Assembly (NCBI GenBank): GCA_963831605.1
Contig: CAWHQR010000002.1
Location: 124,001 to 188,000, forward strand
Direction of reading: 5' to 3'
Source: DASUPK01 sp963831605
GTDB taxonomy: Bacteria > Actinomycetota > Thermoleophilia > Solirubrobacterales > 70-9
DNA: 64,000 bases
The notes beneath the pieces are model-generated. The model had not been told where the DNA came from. It worked only from the letters and a program-made list of their open reading frames with translations, and made no database searches. The number at the start of each line of letters is the position of its first letter. The stretch's first letter is position 1. A program made the position numbers and the translations under genes. Positions 31,639 to 40,333 of the stretch are shown here, piece by piece.

Positions 31639-32705
31639 GCGTCGAACCCGGCAAGGGGATCCGCACCCCGGGGATCGACGACGACGATGCGGAGGTCGTC
31701 ATCCACGATGCGCGGGCGGTGGGTCAGGACGACGACTTCGACCGCTCCCTGCGGCCGCCGAAGCTCGAGGACTTCGTCAATCAGGTCCAGGTCACCGAGC
31801 AGCTCGGGATCTTCATCGAAGCCGCGCGCAGGCGCGAGGAGGCGCTCGACCATGTCCTGCTCGCGGGGCCGCCCGGCCTCGGCAAGACCTCCCTGGCGCA
31901 CATCATCGCCGCGGAACTCAACGTGCCGATGGTGCAGACGGCCGGGCCGGCACTGGAGCGCAAGGCCGATATCGCCGCCTTCCTCACCTCGTTGGAGCCG
32001 GGCAGCGTCTTCTTCATCGACGAGATCCACCGGCTCGGCCGGGCCGTCGAGGAGACTCTCTATCCGGCGATGGAGGACCGGCGCCTGCCGGTCGTCCTCG
32101 GCCAGGGAGCCGGCGCGCGAACGGTCACCCTCGATCTGCCGGCGTTCACGCTGATCGGCGCGACCACCCGGACCGGGCTCCTGACGACACCGCTGCGCGA
32201 CCGCTTCGGCGTCTGCCACCGGCTTGAGCACTACGACGCCGCCGACCTCCGCCAGATCGTGCTGCGCTCGGCTGGGATCCTCGGAATCGAGGTGACCGAG
32301 GAGGGGGCGGAGGAGATCGCGAGCCGGGCACGCGGCACGCCCCGTGTGGCCAATCGCCTGCTGCGGCGGGTTCGCGATTTCGCCGAGGTCAAGGAGCGGG
32401 GTGGCATCGACGCCGAGATTGCCTCGGAGGCGCTCGAGATGCTCGAGGTCGACCGCGCGGGGCTCGATCGCCACGACCGCCAGCTTCTCGACCTGATGGC
32501 CACCAAGTTCGGAGGCGGCCCGGTCGGCCTCTCGACGCTGGCCGTCGCGATCGGGGAGGAGGCGGACACGGTCGAGGACGTCTTCGAGCCGTACCTCCTC
32601 CAGCAGGGTTTGGTGAAGCGCACACCCCGGGGACGGGTCCTGACGGAGAGGGCGTATGAGCACCTCGGCCTCCCGGTCCCGGAGGGCATGGCGAGCCTGT
32701 TCTAG
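31635..32705 (+). CDS. ruvB: Holliday junction branch migration ATPase RuvB
   Basis: A 356-residue AAA+ motor. LLAGPPGLGKTSLAHIIA is the Walker A region, VFFIDEIHRLGRAVEE the Walker B, IGATTRTGLLTTPLRDRFG includes sensor 1 and the arginine finger region, and the C-terminal winged helix ends LTERAYEHLGLPVP. The N-terminal leader of about 30 residues is acidic and longer than in E. coli. GTG 31635 overlaps ruvA (GTGA). A structured dispersed repeat begins two bases after the stop. Confidence 0.96.
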   Translation: MSVEPGKGIRTPGIDDDDAEVVIHDARAVGQDDDFDRSLRPPKLEDFVNQVQVTEQLGIFIEAARRREEALDHVLLAGPPGLGKTSLAHIIAAELNVPMVQTAGPALERKADIAAFLTSLEPGSVFFIDEIHRLGRAVEETLYPAMEDRRLPVVLGQGAGARTVTLDLPAFTLIGATTRTGLLTTPLRDRFGVCHRLEHYDAADLRQIVLRSAGILGIEVTEEGAEEIASRARGTPRVANRLLRRVRDFAEVKERGGIDAEIASEALEMLEVDRAGLDRHDRQLLDLMATKFGGGPVGLSTLAVAIGEEADTVEDVFEPYLLQQGLVKRTPRGRVLTERAYEHLGLPVPEGMASLF

Positions 32706-32707
32706 CG

Positions 32708-32803
32708 GCCACCAGGCCGCTGCATGTCGGAGCGGCGGCAACGCCGCCGCGACTTGTGATGGGCGGCCGCTCGTGGCCGCGATCTGATGGCGAAGCCGCA
32801 CCT
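32708..32803. repeat. Dispersed structured repeat, copy A
   Basis: About 96 nt starting GCCACCAGG and ending GATGGCGAAGCCG. A second copy lies at 44316-44413: the last 55 nt align without gaps, and the 41 nt (here) versus 43 nt (there) before them align with small gaps. The sequence folds into hairpins (CGGCGGCAACGCCGCCG and GGCGGCCGC...GCGGCC types). Both copies directly follow a stop codon on the plus strand. It is probably a REP/BIME-like or RNA-level element. Confidence 0.65.
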
Positions 32804-32828
32804 AGCGGTCGGCTAGCCTTTTTCTCGA

Positions 32829-33314
32829 ATGCCGTACTTCATCTGTCCGAACTGTGGGAACAGGGAGCTGAGCGGGGAGCGCACCGCAGGCTTCTCGACG
32901 CGGCCCAAGGGCTGCTCGAAGTGCGGTTTCGGCTTCCTCTTCGAGCTGCTCGACGACTACATGCCCGCGCCGGGTGCCGCCTTCTTCACCCTGGACCAGC
33001 AGGCCAGGGTCCTGGATCTCGGCAAGGGCGCCTTCGAGCTCACCGGCCTGAAGGACGAGCAGGTGATCGGCCGACCGGTCAGGGAGGTTCTCGGCCTGCA
33101 GTGGATCGACAAGGGCGATGGCGGCCCGACCGCGGACACCGATGCCAATGGCGAGACCGACCCGATCGAGACGACCCTCGAGTGGGGGGTGCGGTCGCTC
33201 GGCAAGAAGGTGGCGGTGAACGCCGAGGGCGATCTGCCGACAGAGGCGGTCGCCGATCTGTTCCCGGCGTACGACGACGACGGCGGGCTGCTGCTCGTGC
33301 TGACGCCCGAGTAG
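32829..33314 (+). CDS. Zinc-ribbon protein with PAS-like domain
   Basis: A 161-residue acidic protein. An N-terminal zinc ribbon is formed by C6-C9 (FICPNCGNRELSG) and C30-C33 (GCSKCGFGF). Then LDQQARVLDLGKGAFELTGL and VIGRPVREVLGLQW resemble a PAS core, the usual site for a cofactor or small ligand. It occupies the position between ruvB and secD where actinobacteria normally have yajC, but it has no membrane segment and is not a YajC homologue. Function is unknown; a regulatory or sensing role is inferred from the domain type. Confidence 0.6.
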   Translation: MPYFICPNCGNRELSGERTAGFSTRPKGCSKCGFGFLFELLDDYMPAPGAAFFTLDQQARVLDLGKGAFELTGLKDEQVIGRPVREVLGLQWIDKGDGGPTADTDANGETDPIETTLEWGVRSLGKKVAVNAEGDLPTEAVADLFPAYDDDGGLLLVLTPE

Positions 33315-33386
33315 ATCCCCGCTCCGAACGGCGACGTATCGCGTTTACGCTTCAGCAATCTCTGTCGCTAGCGTGCCCCTGACACC

Positions 33387-36362
33387 ATGAGCAACCGCCG
33401 TCGCAACATCTTCGTCCTCGCCTTCGTGGCGCTCCTGATCATCGGATCGGGAATCGTCATCGCGACCAAGACGACGACCCTCGGGCTGGACCTGAAGGGC
33501 GGCACCGAGCTGATCTTCCAGGCGCGACCGACGCCGCAGAACCCGACGATCGACGGGACCGACATCGACCGGTCGATCGAGATCATCCGGAAGCGGACCG
33601 ACGCCTTCGGCGTGTCCGAGCCCGAGATCTCCCGGATCGGCTCCGACTCGATTCGCGTCGGGCTCCCCGACGTGAGCAACGCCGCGAACGCGAGCAAGCA
33701 GGTGGGCGAGACGGCCCAGATGTACTTCTACGACTGGGAGCCGAACGTCATCCCGAACCCGGCGAAGACGAACGTCCCGAACGGTGAGTCCTCGTTCAGC
33801 CGTCTCTATGACGCGGTCAAGCTCGCCTCGAAGCAGACGCCGGAGTGCTTCCAGAACAAGTGCACGACCACGGGGCCGCAGTACTACCTCTTCGACTCGC
33901 AGACCCACGCCTGGATCGCCGGGCCATCGGACTCGACCAAGGATCTCTTCTCGGAGCTGAAGAACCAGAAGCAGCCGCCGAACAGCGAGATCATCTCCGT
34001 TCCGCAGGGCACCCTCGTGGTCCAGAAGGAGCCGGACCCGGGTCAGTCCCAGACCGACGACAAGAACAGCCCGCAGGCGCAGTGGTTCGTGATCCGTGAC
34101 CGGCCGGCGCTCTCGGGCACCGACATCACCGATCCGAAGGCGAACTTCGACCAGTTCAACCAGCCCGACGTCACCTTCTCCTTCTCCGGCAATGGGCGGC
34201 AGGAGTTCTCCGACGTCACCAAGTCGATCGCCCAGCGCGGCCTCCAGAACGCCCCGCCCGGGGTCGCGGGGAATTCGAGTGCCGCGGACCAGTACTCGGG
34301 CCACTTCGCCGTGGTGCTGGACCAGCAGATCAAGTCACGCCCGATCGTCAACTTCGTCGACAACCCGAACGGGATCGACGGGCGGACCGGCGCGGAGATC
34401 AACGGCCTTACCCAACAGGAGTCGAACGACCTCGCGCAGATCCTGCAGATCGGTGCGCTCCCGGTCAACCTGACGCAGATCTCGAGCTCCACGGTCTCCG
34501 CGACCCTCGGCCAGCAGGCGCTGAATCAGGGCCTGAAGGCGGGGATCGTCGGCCTGGTCCTGGTCTGCCTTTTCCTGCTCATCTACTACCGCTTCCTCGG
34601 CTTCGTGGCCGTGGTCGGGCTGGCGATCTACGGGGTGCTCTTCTTCGCCCTGATCAAGCTGATCCCGATCACCCTGACCCTCCCGGGCATAGCCGGGTTG
34701 ATCCTGACTATCGGGGTGGCGGCCGACGCCAACATCGTCATCTTCGAGCGGATCAAGGAAGAGGCGAGGGGCGGTAAATCGATGCTGAGCGCGATCTCGG
34801 CCGGTTACCGCAAGGGAATCGCGACGATCGTCGACGCGAACGTGATCACGCTGATCACGGCGTTCATCCTGTTCGCGCTGGCCACCTCGAACGTGAAGGG
34901 CTTCGCTTTCGTCCTTGGCGTCGGCACGATCGCCTCGCTGTTCACGGCGGTGGTCTTCACCCAGGCATTCCTGGGTCTGTTCGGGCGCGCCCACTTCCTG
35001 CGTTCGCCGAAGTTGCTCGGCGCGCGGGAGAACTACCACCACTGGAAGTTCGACTTCAGCCGGGCGAGCCGCTACTTCTTCTCGCTCTCGGGCTGCATCC
35101 TGCTGATCGGCGCGATCTCGTTCGCCACCAAGCAGCTCAACCTCGGCATCGACTTCAAGGGCGGCAGCCGCATCACCGTCGGCCTGGCGAAGCCGACGAC
35201 GGTCGGCGACGTGCGCTCGACGGTCAACGCCGCCGGGATCAGCGACGCGCAGATCACCAAGGCGACCAACAAGGAGCTCGGCACGAACGTCTTCGAGATC
35301 GACTCCAAGGCGAAGCCGGCCGAGATCCAGTCGGTCCAGCCGGCCCTGCAGTCGGCGTACGGAATCGTCCCCAACGGGTTCAACGCGACCACCGTCGGCC
35401 CGACCTTCGGCCAGCAGGTGGCCAACAGCGCGATCGAGGCGATCATCTTCTCGCTCCTTGTGATCTGCGCATACGTGGCGTTCCGGTTCGAGCCGAAGTA
35501 CGCCGTGCCGGTGATCATCGCCCTGCTCCACGACATCCTGATCACGGGAGGCGTGTATTCGCTGACGGGAAGGGAGGTGACCAGCGGCACCGTCGCCGCG
35601 TTCCTGACCATCCTCGGGTACTCGCTCTACGACACGGTCATCGTGTTCGACCGCGTGCGCGAGAACGTGCCGCGATTGCCGCGCGCGAGCTTCTCCCAGA
35701 TCGTCAACCGCTCGATGAGCGAGGTTCTGACCCGGTCGCTGATCACGGGTCTGTCCAGCGTCTTCCTGGTGACCGTGCTCTTCATCTTCGGCGGAGCGAC
35801 GCTGAAGGACTTCGCCTTCGCGATGATGGTCGGCCTCGCCTCCGGTACGTACTCATCGATCTTCATCGCGTCCCCGGTGCTCACCCACTGGAAGGAACGC
35901 GAGCCGGCCTATCGGCGTCGGCGCGAGCGAATTGAGGAGCAGATGGGCGGAGAGGTGCCCGCGTTCCCGGAGGACAACGTCGTGGCGCGGGTCGACGGCG
36001 TCGAGGAGCCCGTCCAGGCGGAGACGCCCGTGCCCGCAGCGCCGGCCCCGAGCCGGGCCGACACCCCCGTGCCCTCCCAAGCCCAGGTCCCGGGTGTGGT
36101 TCCGGAGCCGCCCGGGCCGGTGACTCCGCCGCCGGCCCCTGTGCCAAGTGAGCCCCCGGCGCCCGTGGGCGCAGGTGGTGGTGACGGTGACGACGGGACC
36201 GGCAGTGAAGGAATGCCCACTGGCGATGGCGAGCCCGCCCAGAGTGGGAACGGTGGGGCCGAGCAGGACCGGCCCGAGTTGAGCGAGGCAAGCGCCGCCG
36301 CCCTCCGAAGGGCGCGAGAGTCCGGCGGGCGGAAAAAGCGAAAGCACGGGAGGAACCGCTGA
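33387..36362 (+). CDS. secDF: Fused protein translocase SecDF with proline-rich tail
   Basis: A 991-residue fusion. The SecD half (about 1-545) has one N-terminal helix, TTLGLDLKGGTELIFQA, a large periplasmic domain with long insertions and five helices (GLILTIGVAADANIVIFERI). The SecF half (about 550-850) has LGIDFKGGSRITVGLAKP and ILGYSLYDTVIVFDRVREN. These use the proton gradient to pull proteins through SecYEG. Most actinobacteria have separate secD and secF, so the fusion is notable. The last 130 residues are Pro/Gly-rich and end in a basic RKKRKHGRNR, probably cytoplasmic. Its stop shares TGATG with the next ATG. Confidence 0.93.
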   Translation: MSNRRRNIFVLAFVALLIIGSGIVIATKTTTLGLDLKGGTELIFQARPTPQNPTIDGTDIDRSIEIIRKRTDAFGVSEPEISRIGSDSIRVGLPDVSNAANASKQVGETAQMYFYDWEPNVIPNPAKTNVPNGESSFSRLYDAVKLASKQTPECFQNKCTTTGPQYYLFDSQTHAWIAGPSDSTKDLFSELKNQKQPPNSEIISVPQGTLVVQKEPDPGQSQTDDKNSPQAQWFVIRDRPALSGTDITDPKANFDQFNQPDVTFSFSGNGRQEFSDVTKSIAQRGLQNAPPGVAGNSSAADQYSGHFAVVLDQQIKSRPIVNFVDNPNGIDGRTGAEINGLTQQESNDLAQILQIGALPVNLTQISSSTVSATLGQQALNQGLKAGIVGLVLVCLFLLIYYRFLGFVAVVGLAIYGVLFFALIKLIPITLTLPGIAGLILTIGVAADANIVIFERIKEEARGGKSMLSAISAGYRKGIATIVDANVITLITAFILFALATSNVKGFAFVLGVGTIASLFTAVVFTQAFLGLFGRAHFLRSPKLLGARENYHHWKFDFSRASRYFFSLSGCILLIGAISFATKQLNLGIDFKGGSRITVGLAKPTTVGDVRSTVNAAGISDAQITKATNKELGTNVFEIDSKAKPAEIQSVQPALQSAYGIVPNGFNATTVGPTFGQQVANSAIEAIIFSLLVICAYVAFRFEPKYAVPVIIALLHDILITGGVYSLTGREVTSGTVAAFLTILGYSLYDTVIVFDRVRENVPRLPRASFSQIVNRSMSEVLTRSLITGLSSVFLVTVLFIFGGATLKDFAFAMMVGLASGTYSSIFIASPVLTHWKEREPAYRRRRERIEEQMGGEVPAFPEDNVVARVDGVEEPVQAETPVPAAPAPSRADTPVPSQAQVPGVVPEPPGPVTPPPAPVPSEPPAPVGAGGGDGDDGTGSEGMPTGDGEPAQSGNGGAEQDRPELSEASAAALRRARESGGRKKRKHGRNR

Positions 36363-36634
36363 TGGCACCACTGGTCTGGTTCACGATGGGGGTCGCCCTC
36401 TGGCACTTCACGGTCTTCGTCCCCGACCGCTTCCAGGGCGGCATCGTGGGCGCGTTCCTGGGAGCCGCCGTGGGCGCGATGGCAAGCGGCGCGATCGTCC
36501 AAATCCTGCTCGGCAAAACGATCGGTGAAACGGACCTGGCGACCGCGGTCTACGCGATCCCGGGCACCCTGATCGGCCTCGCCGTCGTCTACGCGATGGG
36601 CGTGCGCTCGGGCGTGGAGGCGGAGCACATCTAG
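36362..36634 (+). CDS. Small membrane protein, GlsB/YeaQ-like in layout
   Basis: A 90-residue protein whose ATG overlaps the secDF stop by one base. Three hydrophobic segments (PLVWFTMGVALWHFTVFV, GGIVGAFLGAAVGAMASGAI, AIPGTLIGLAVVYAMGV) with glycine-rich packing resemble small transglycosylase-associated membrane proteins, but the match is not decisive. Tight coupling to secDF suggests an envelope role, which is inference only. Confidence 0.58.
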   Translation: MAPLVWFTMGVALWHFTVFVPDRFQGGIVGAFLGAAVGAMASGAIVQILLGKTIGETDLATAVYAIPGTLIGLAVVYAMGVRSGVEAEHI

Positions 36635-36640
36635 CGGCTC

Positions 36641-36693
36641 GCCGGGACGAACCCCGGCGATGAGCGGGCGCCGGGACGAAAACCGGCGATGAG
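36641..36693. repeat. Tandem pair of 24-nt hairpin repeats
   Basis: Two 24-nt units (36641-36664 and 36670-36693) differ at 2 positions. Each contains GCCGGGACGAA and folds as CCGG-loop-CCGG. They lie between the small membrane gene and the left hairpin of the DUF559 cassette, and could serve as a terminator or mark an insertion hot spot. Confidence 0.5.
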
Positions 36694-36712
36694 GGGGCGA
36701 GATCGGCGGTAT

Positions 36713-36749
36713 TGGTGACTTCTTCCGGATGTGCCGGAACAACTCACCA
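36713..36749. repeat. Left 37-nt terminal hairpin of the DUF559 cassette
   Basis: TGGTGACTTCTTCCGG, loop ATGTG, CCGGAACAACTCACCA: a 16-5-16 hairpin with 14 of 16 pairs. It matches the right-end hairpin (37583-37619) in inverted orientation with identical arm and loop lengths. The GTG start codon of the gene lies in the loop, and the right arm encodes residues 2-6. Confidence 0.65.
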
Positions 36750-37588
36750 GTCACCGCCGAGATGCCGCAATCGCTGGCCTCGCCGGACGGCAGCACGGCG
36801 TCCTCTCATTGCTGCAGTTGAAGTCCCTCGGACTCTCCTCGAGCTCAATCAGCGACCGCGTTCGTGCGGGTCGCCTATTCCGCATACACCGCGGTGTCTA
36901 CGCCGTCGGACACCCGAACATCGGCAATGAAGGGAGATGGATGGCGGCGGTGCTCGCCTGCGGCGATGGCGCGGCCCTGAGCCATCTAAGTGCAGCCGAA
37001 CTATGGGGGATGGTGCCGCTGAGGAGGGGTGGGAGCGACGAGCGTCCGTTGATTCACGTGACCGTTCGGCGGGAGGGCAAGAGCAGATCCGGAATCCGAG
37101 TGCACAGGTCAACCACTCTTTCCCCAGCTGGTGTTACCCGTCACTTCGGCATCCCCGTCACAAAACCGGGACGCACTCTGGCGGATCTCCGGCGCACCAT
37201 TCCCAGCCCCGCCTTCGCGGAGGTCCTTCGACGAGCGGACTACCTTCGGCTTCCGATCGGCGAGGACCACAGTCCCGATCGCACTCGAAGCGAGCTCGAG
37301 GCCAAGTTCCTCAAACTCCTGCGCCGCCACCGCATCCCCCAGCCGGAGGTGAACGTTCGGATCGACGCGTACGTCGTGGACTTTCTTTGGCGCGCCGAGC
37401 GGCTGATTGCGGAAGTGGATGGTTGGGGGTCTCATCGGGGTCGGGCCGCGTTCGAGGCAGATCGCTCACGTGACAACCGGCTCCGAGTATTGGGATTCAA
37501 GGTTGCTCGGTTCACGTGGCGCCAGGTGACTGGGAGCTCCCATGAGGTCATCGAGACCGTCAGGTCTCTCCTGACGGGCCTCTGGTGA
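36731..37588 (+). CDS. AbiEi-like/DUF559 domain protein in a hairpin-bounded cassette
   Basis: A 285-residue protein. The N-terminal winged helix (AGRQHGVLSLLQLKSLGLSS, then VRAGRLFRIHRGVYAVGHP) matches the AbiEi-type antitoxin/DUF4095 helix domain, and the middle contains LSHLSAAELWGM. The C-terminal 100 residues are DUF559, a very short patch repair-like nuclease fold: RSELEAKFLKLLRRHRIPQP, YVVDFLWRAERLIAEVDGW (acidic metal ligands) and RDNRLRVLGFKVARFTWRQV. No partner toxin is adjacent. The stop codon lies in the right hairpin. It looks like a homing or mobile single gene inserted between secDF and recJ. Confidence 0.78.
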   Translation: MPEQLTSHRRDAAIAGLAGRQHGVLSLLQLKSLGLSSSSISDRVRAGRLFRIHRGVYAVGHPNIGNEGRWMAAVLACGDGAALSHLSAAELWGMVPLRRGGSDERPLIHVTVRREGKSRSGIRVHRSTTLSPAGVTRHFGIPVTKPGRTLADLRRTIPSPAFAEVLRRADYLRLPIGEDHSPDRTRSELEAKFLKLLRRHRIPQPEVNVRIDAYVVDFLWRAERLIAEVDGWGSHRGRAAFEADRSRDNRLRVLGFKVARFTWRQVTGSSHEVIETVRSLLTGLW

Positions 37589-37619
37589 TTTGTTTGGGAC
37601 ATACCGGAAGAACTCACCA
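37583..37619. repeat. Right 37-nt terminal hairpin of the DUF559 cassette
   Basis: TGGTGATTTGTTTGGG, loop ACATA, CCGGAAGAACTCACCA. Its reverse complement matches the left element in 15 of 16 outer-arm positions (TGGTGA-TTCTTCCGG) and most of the inner arm. The first six bases supply the gene's last Trp codon and TGA stop. RecJ begins about 50 bp beyond. Confidence 0.62.
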
Positions 37620-37670
37620 GGAGGGTGTCGCCGGGGCGGTTCCGTCGGGGGTCGAACTCAAGATGGCTGG

Positions 37671-40292
37671 ATGGCCTCCATGGAGCCCGCCAGAGCGTTT
37701 GCCGCCGATCCGTACGATTACGGCGAGGTTCGGCGCCTCGCGGCCGAGCTGCAGCTTGCCGAGCCTGTCGCCGTGACGCTCGTCAGGCGCGGCTATCGGA
37801 CGGTCGACGCGGCCCGCCGCTTCCTCGAGGCCCGCGAGGCTCACGCGCCCACCGACTTCCGGGGGATGGAGGAGGCTTGCGAGGAGATCCTCTCGGCCGC
37901 GCGCGGGCCGGGCCGGATCACCGTCCACGGGGACTACGACGTCGACGGCGTCACCTCGACCGCGATCCTCGTCTCGACCCTCCGCGCCCTCGGCGCCGAG
38001 TGCGACTGGTTCATCCCCGACAGGCTCTCCGACGGCTACGGGCTGACGATGTCGAGCGTCGAGCAGCTCCGCCGGCGCGGCACCGACCTCGTCATCACCG
38101 TCGATTGCGGGATCGGCTCCGTCGAGGAGGTCGCCGCCGCCCGAGCGGCGGGGATGCACGTCGTGGTCACCGATCATCACCTCCCGGGCGAGATCCTGCC
38201 CGATTGCCCGATCATCCATCCCGTCGTCTCGGACTACCCCTTCGAGGGGCTCTGCGCCGCGGGAGTCGCCTACAAGCTCGCGACCGCCCTCTGCGATGCC
38301 GCCGGCCAGGGCGCCACCGAGACGGTGGGGGGCACCCGACACCCCACCGATGCCGTCCTCGACATGGTCGCGCTGGCCACCGTCGCCGACATGGTCCCGC
38401 TGGTCGGGGAGAACCGCCGCCTGGTCCGTGAGGGCCTGCGCCTGTTCCGCGAAGGCCCGCGCGTCGGGCTGCGCGCCCTGATGGCCGCCGCGTCGGTGGA
38501 CCCCGAGTCGGTCGACGCCGGCGCGCTCGGCTTCCGGCTCGCCCCGCGGATCAACGCCGCCGGCCGGCTCTACCGAGCGGACGCCGGAGTGGAGCTGATG
38601 CTCACCGAGGATCCCGACCGCGCCGCCGCGATTGCCGCCGAGCTCGATCGCGCCAACGCCGAACGCCGCTGGGCGGAGCAGAAGGTGGTGGAGGGGGCGC
38701 AGCGCGCCCGCTCCGAGCTCCCCGACTCGCTGAAGGAGGCGCCGGCCCTCGTCCTGGCCGGGGAGGGGTGGCATCCCGGCGTCGTCGGCATCGCGGCCTC
38801 CCGCCTGGTCGAGCGGCACTTCCGGCCCACCATCCTGCTCTCGATCGAGAACGGCACGGCGAAGGGGTCCGCGCGCAGCATTCCCGGATTCGACCTGGTC
38901 GCCGCCCTCGACGCCACCTCGGAGCACCTCACCCGGTACGGCGGCCATCGCGCCGCCGCCGGTCTCGAGCTCGAGGCCGGCCGCCTGGATGACTTTCGCG
39001 AAGCCTTCATCGAGCACGCAGCCTCCGAGATCGACCCCGAGAACCTGGTCCGGACCGAGCGCCTCGACGCCCTGGTGGGCGTGGGCCGAGAGGGAATCGG
39101 CATGGATCTCGCACGCCAGCTCGAGAGCCTCGGCCCATTCGGCATGGGCAACCCCGGGCCCCGGCTTCTGGTCCCCTCGGGGCGCCTTCGGGAGGTTCGC
39201 CCACTGGGACAGGAGGGCAAGCACTCGCGCTTTCAGCTCGAAAGCGGCGCCGGCCGTGCGGCGGGCGTCGCGTTCGGCATGAACGGCGAGATCTCTCGTC
39301 GTGAGGACCAGGCCCTGGACCTCTCGGTTGAGCTCGAGGTCGACCGCTGGAACGGAGCAGAGCAGCCGCGAGTGGTCGTCCGCGAGCTTTACCCGCTCGG
39401 CGGCGGGGCCGATGACCCGGAGGGTCGTCCATGCGGCGACGGCTGCCCGGCTCCCGACGGGGAATGGTGGGACAGGCTCGAACACGAGCTGGAGCGGGTC
39501 AGCTCCGGGAGTCCCGGCGCGCTGCTCGACGTCCGCGCGGCCGATGGGCCCCGGCGCGAACGTGTCGATCGCCGAGGAGGCGCCGCGGTCGCCTCGCTCG
39601 CCGAGCTGATCTCGAGCGGTGAGCCCGTACTGGCGATCTGCGCCGACGCCGCCCGGCGGGCGCAGCTCGCCTCCGCCGCGGCGGACCCGCGGCGCTTCGG
39701 GGCATCCCTCCCGAGGATCGCCTGCTGCCGCTGCGGCGCCGAATCGCTCGACGCGGCCCTGCGCAGCCCGGACGGGGCGACGTTGGTGCTGGTCGATTGG
39801 ACGGTCCTCGCTCTCAGGCCGGATGCGCCCCGCGGCTTCCGCCACGTCGTGGCGATCGATCCCGCGCCGAGCGAGGCGGTCGAGGGCCTGGCCTGGGCGG
39901 ACGCAGAGACGCACGGCTACCTCCATCTCGCCTACGGGCCGGCGGAGCTGCAGCTGACCGAGCGCCTGCTCGGCCGAGAATGGGATCTGCGAGCGTCGAT
40001 CGCCGAGATCTGGCGCGCGCTCACCGACCTCGGGGGCGAGGCCGAGGGATCCGCGCTGCGCGCCGCGCTGTCGGGCGGCTCCGAATACCCCCGCACGCCC
40101 GAGACGGCCGCCCGCTGCGTGCGGGTTCTCTGCGAGCTCGGGCTGTGCGAATGGAGGGCCGATCCCGCCGCCCCGGCCCTGAGGGTTTTATCCTCGGAGA
40201 GGACTGATCTGGGGCGATCCCGGGCCTACGGGGCCTGTGTCGCCAGACACCAGGAGGCCATCCGATTCCTGCAAGCAAGAGCACAGACGTAA
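37671..40292 (+). CDS. recJ: Single-stranded-DNA-specific exonuclease RecJ
   Basis: An 873-residue protein (577 in E. coli) of the DHH phosphoesterase superfamily that degrades single-stranded DNA 5' to 3' in repair. ITVHGDYDVDGVTSTAILV, VITVDCGIGSVEEV and VVVTDHHLPGE are the DHH core motifs; GGHRAAAGLELEAGRL is in the DHHA1 part and an OB fold follows. The last 300 residues form a Rossmann-like plus helical extension, as in long Bacillus/cyanobacteria-type RecJ. ATG 37671 (or 37680) fits; the open frame upstream crosses the cassette hairpin. It takes the place of apt, usual between secF and relA. Confidence 0.93.
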   Translation: MASMEPARAFAADPYDYGEVRRLAAELQLAEPVAVTLVRRGYRTVDAARRFLEAREAHAPTDFRGMEEACEEILSAARGPGRITVHGDYDVDGVTSTAILVSTLRALGAECDWFIPDRLSDGYGLTMSSVEQLRRRGTDLVITVDCGIGSVEEVAAARAAGMHVVVTDHHLPGEILPDCPIIHPVVSDYPFEGLCAAGVAYKLATALCDAAGQGATETVGGTRHPTDAVLDMVALATVADMVPLVGENRRLVREGLRLFREGPRVGLRALMAAASVDPESVDAGALGFRLAPRINAAGRLYRADAGVELMLTEDPDRAAAIAAELDRANAERRWAEQKVVEGAQRARSELPDSLKEAPALVLAGEGWHPGVVGIAASRLVERHFRPTILLSIENGTAKGSARSIPGFDLVAALDATSEHLTRYGGHRAAAGLELEAGRLDDFREAFIEHAASEIDPENLVRTERLDALVGVGREGIGMDLARQLESLGPFGMGNPGPRLLVPSGRLREVRPLGQEGKHSRFQLESGAGRAAGVAFGMNGEISRREDQALDLSVELEVDRWNGAEQPRVVVRELYPLGGGADDPEGRPCGDGCPAPDGEWWDRLEHELERVSSGSPGALLDVRAADGPRRERVDRRGGAAVASLAELISSGEPVLAICADAARRAQLASAAADPRRFGASLPRIACCRCGAESLDAALRSPDGATLVLVDWTVLALRPDAPRGFRHVVAIDPAPSEAVEGLAWADAETHGYLHLAYGPAELQLTERLLGREWDLRASIAEIWRALTDLGGEAEGSALRAALSGGSEYPRTPETAARCVRVLCELGLCEWRADPAAPALRVLSSERTDLGRSRAYGACVARHQEAIRFLQARAQT

Positions 40293-40333
40293 CGGAGACC
40301 GGCAGCGGCGAGGCGCTGGCCGGCGACGGTGCC

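Noticed and set aside
36731..37588. A complete type IV toxin-antitoxin pair
   Set aside because: Only the AbiEi-like protein is present; no AbiEii-type nucleotidyltransferase is adjacent.
37590..37670. Upstream extension of RecJ
   Set aside because: It lies in the right hairpin of the DUF559 cassette and is not conserved; RecJ starts at 37671 or 37680.
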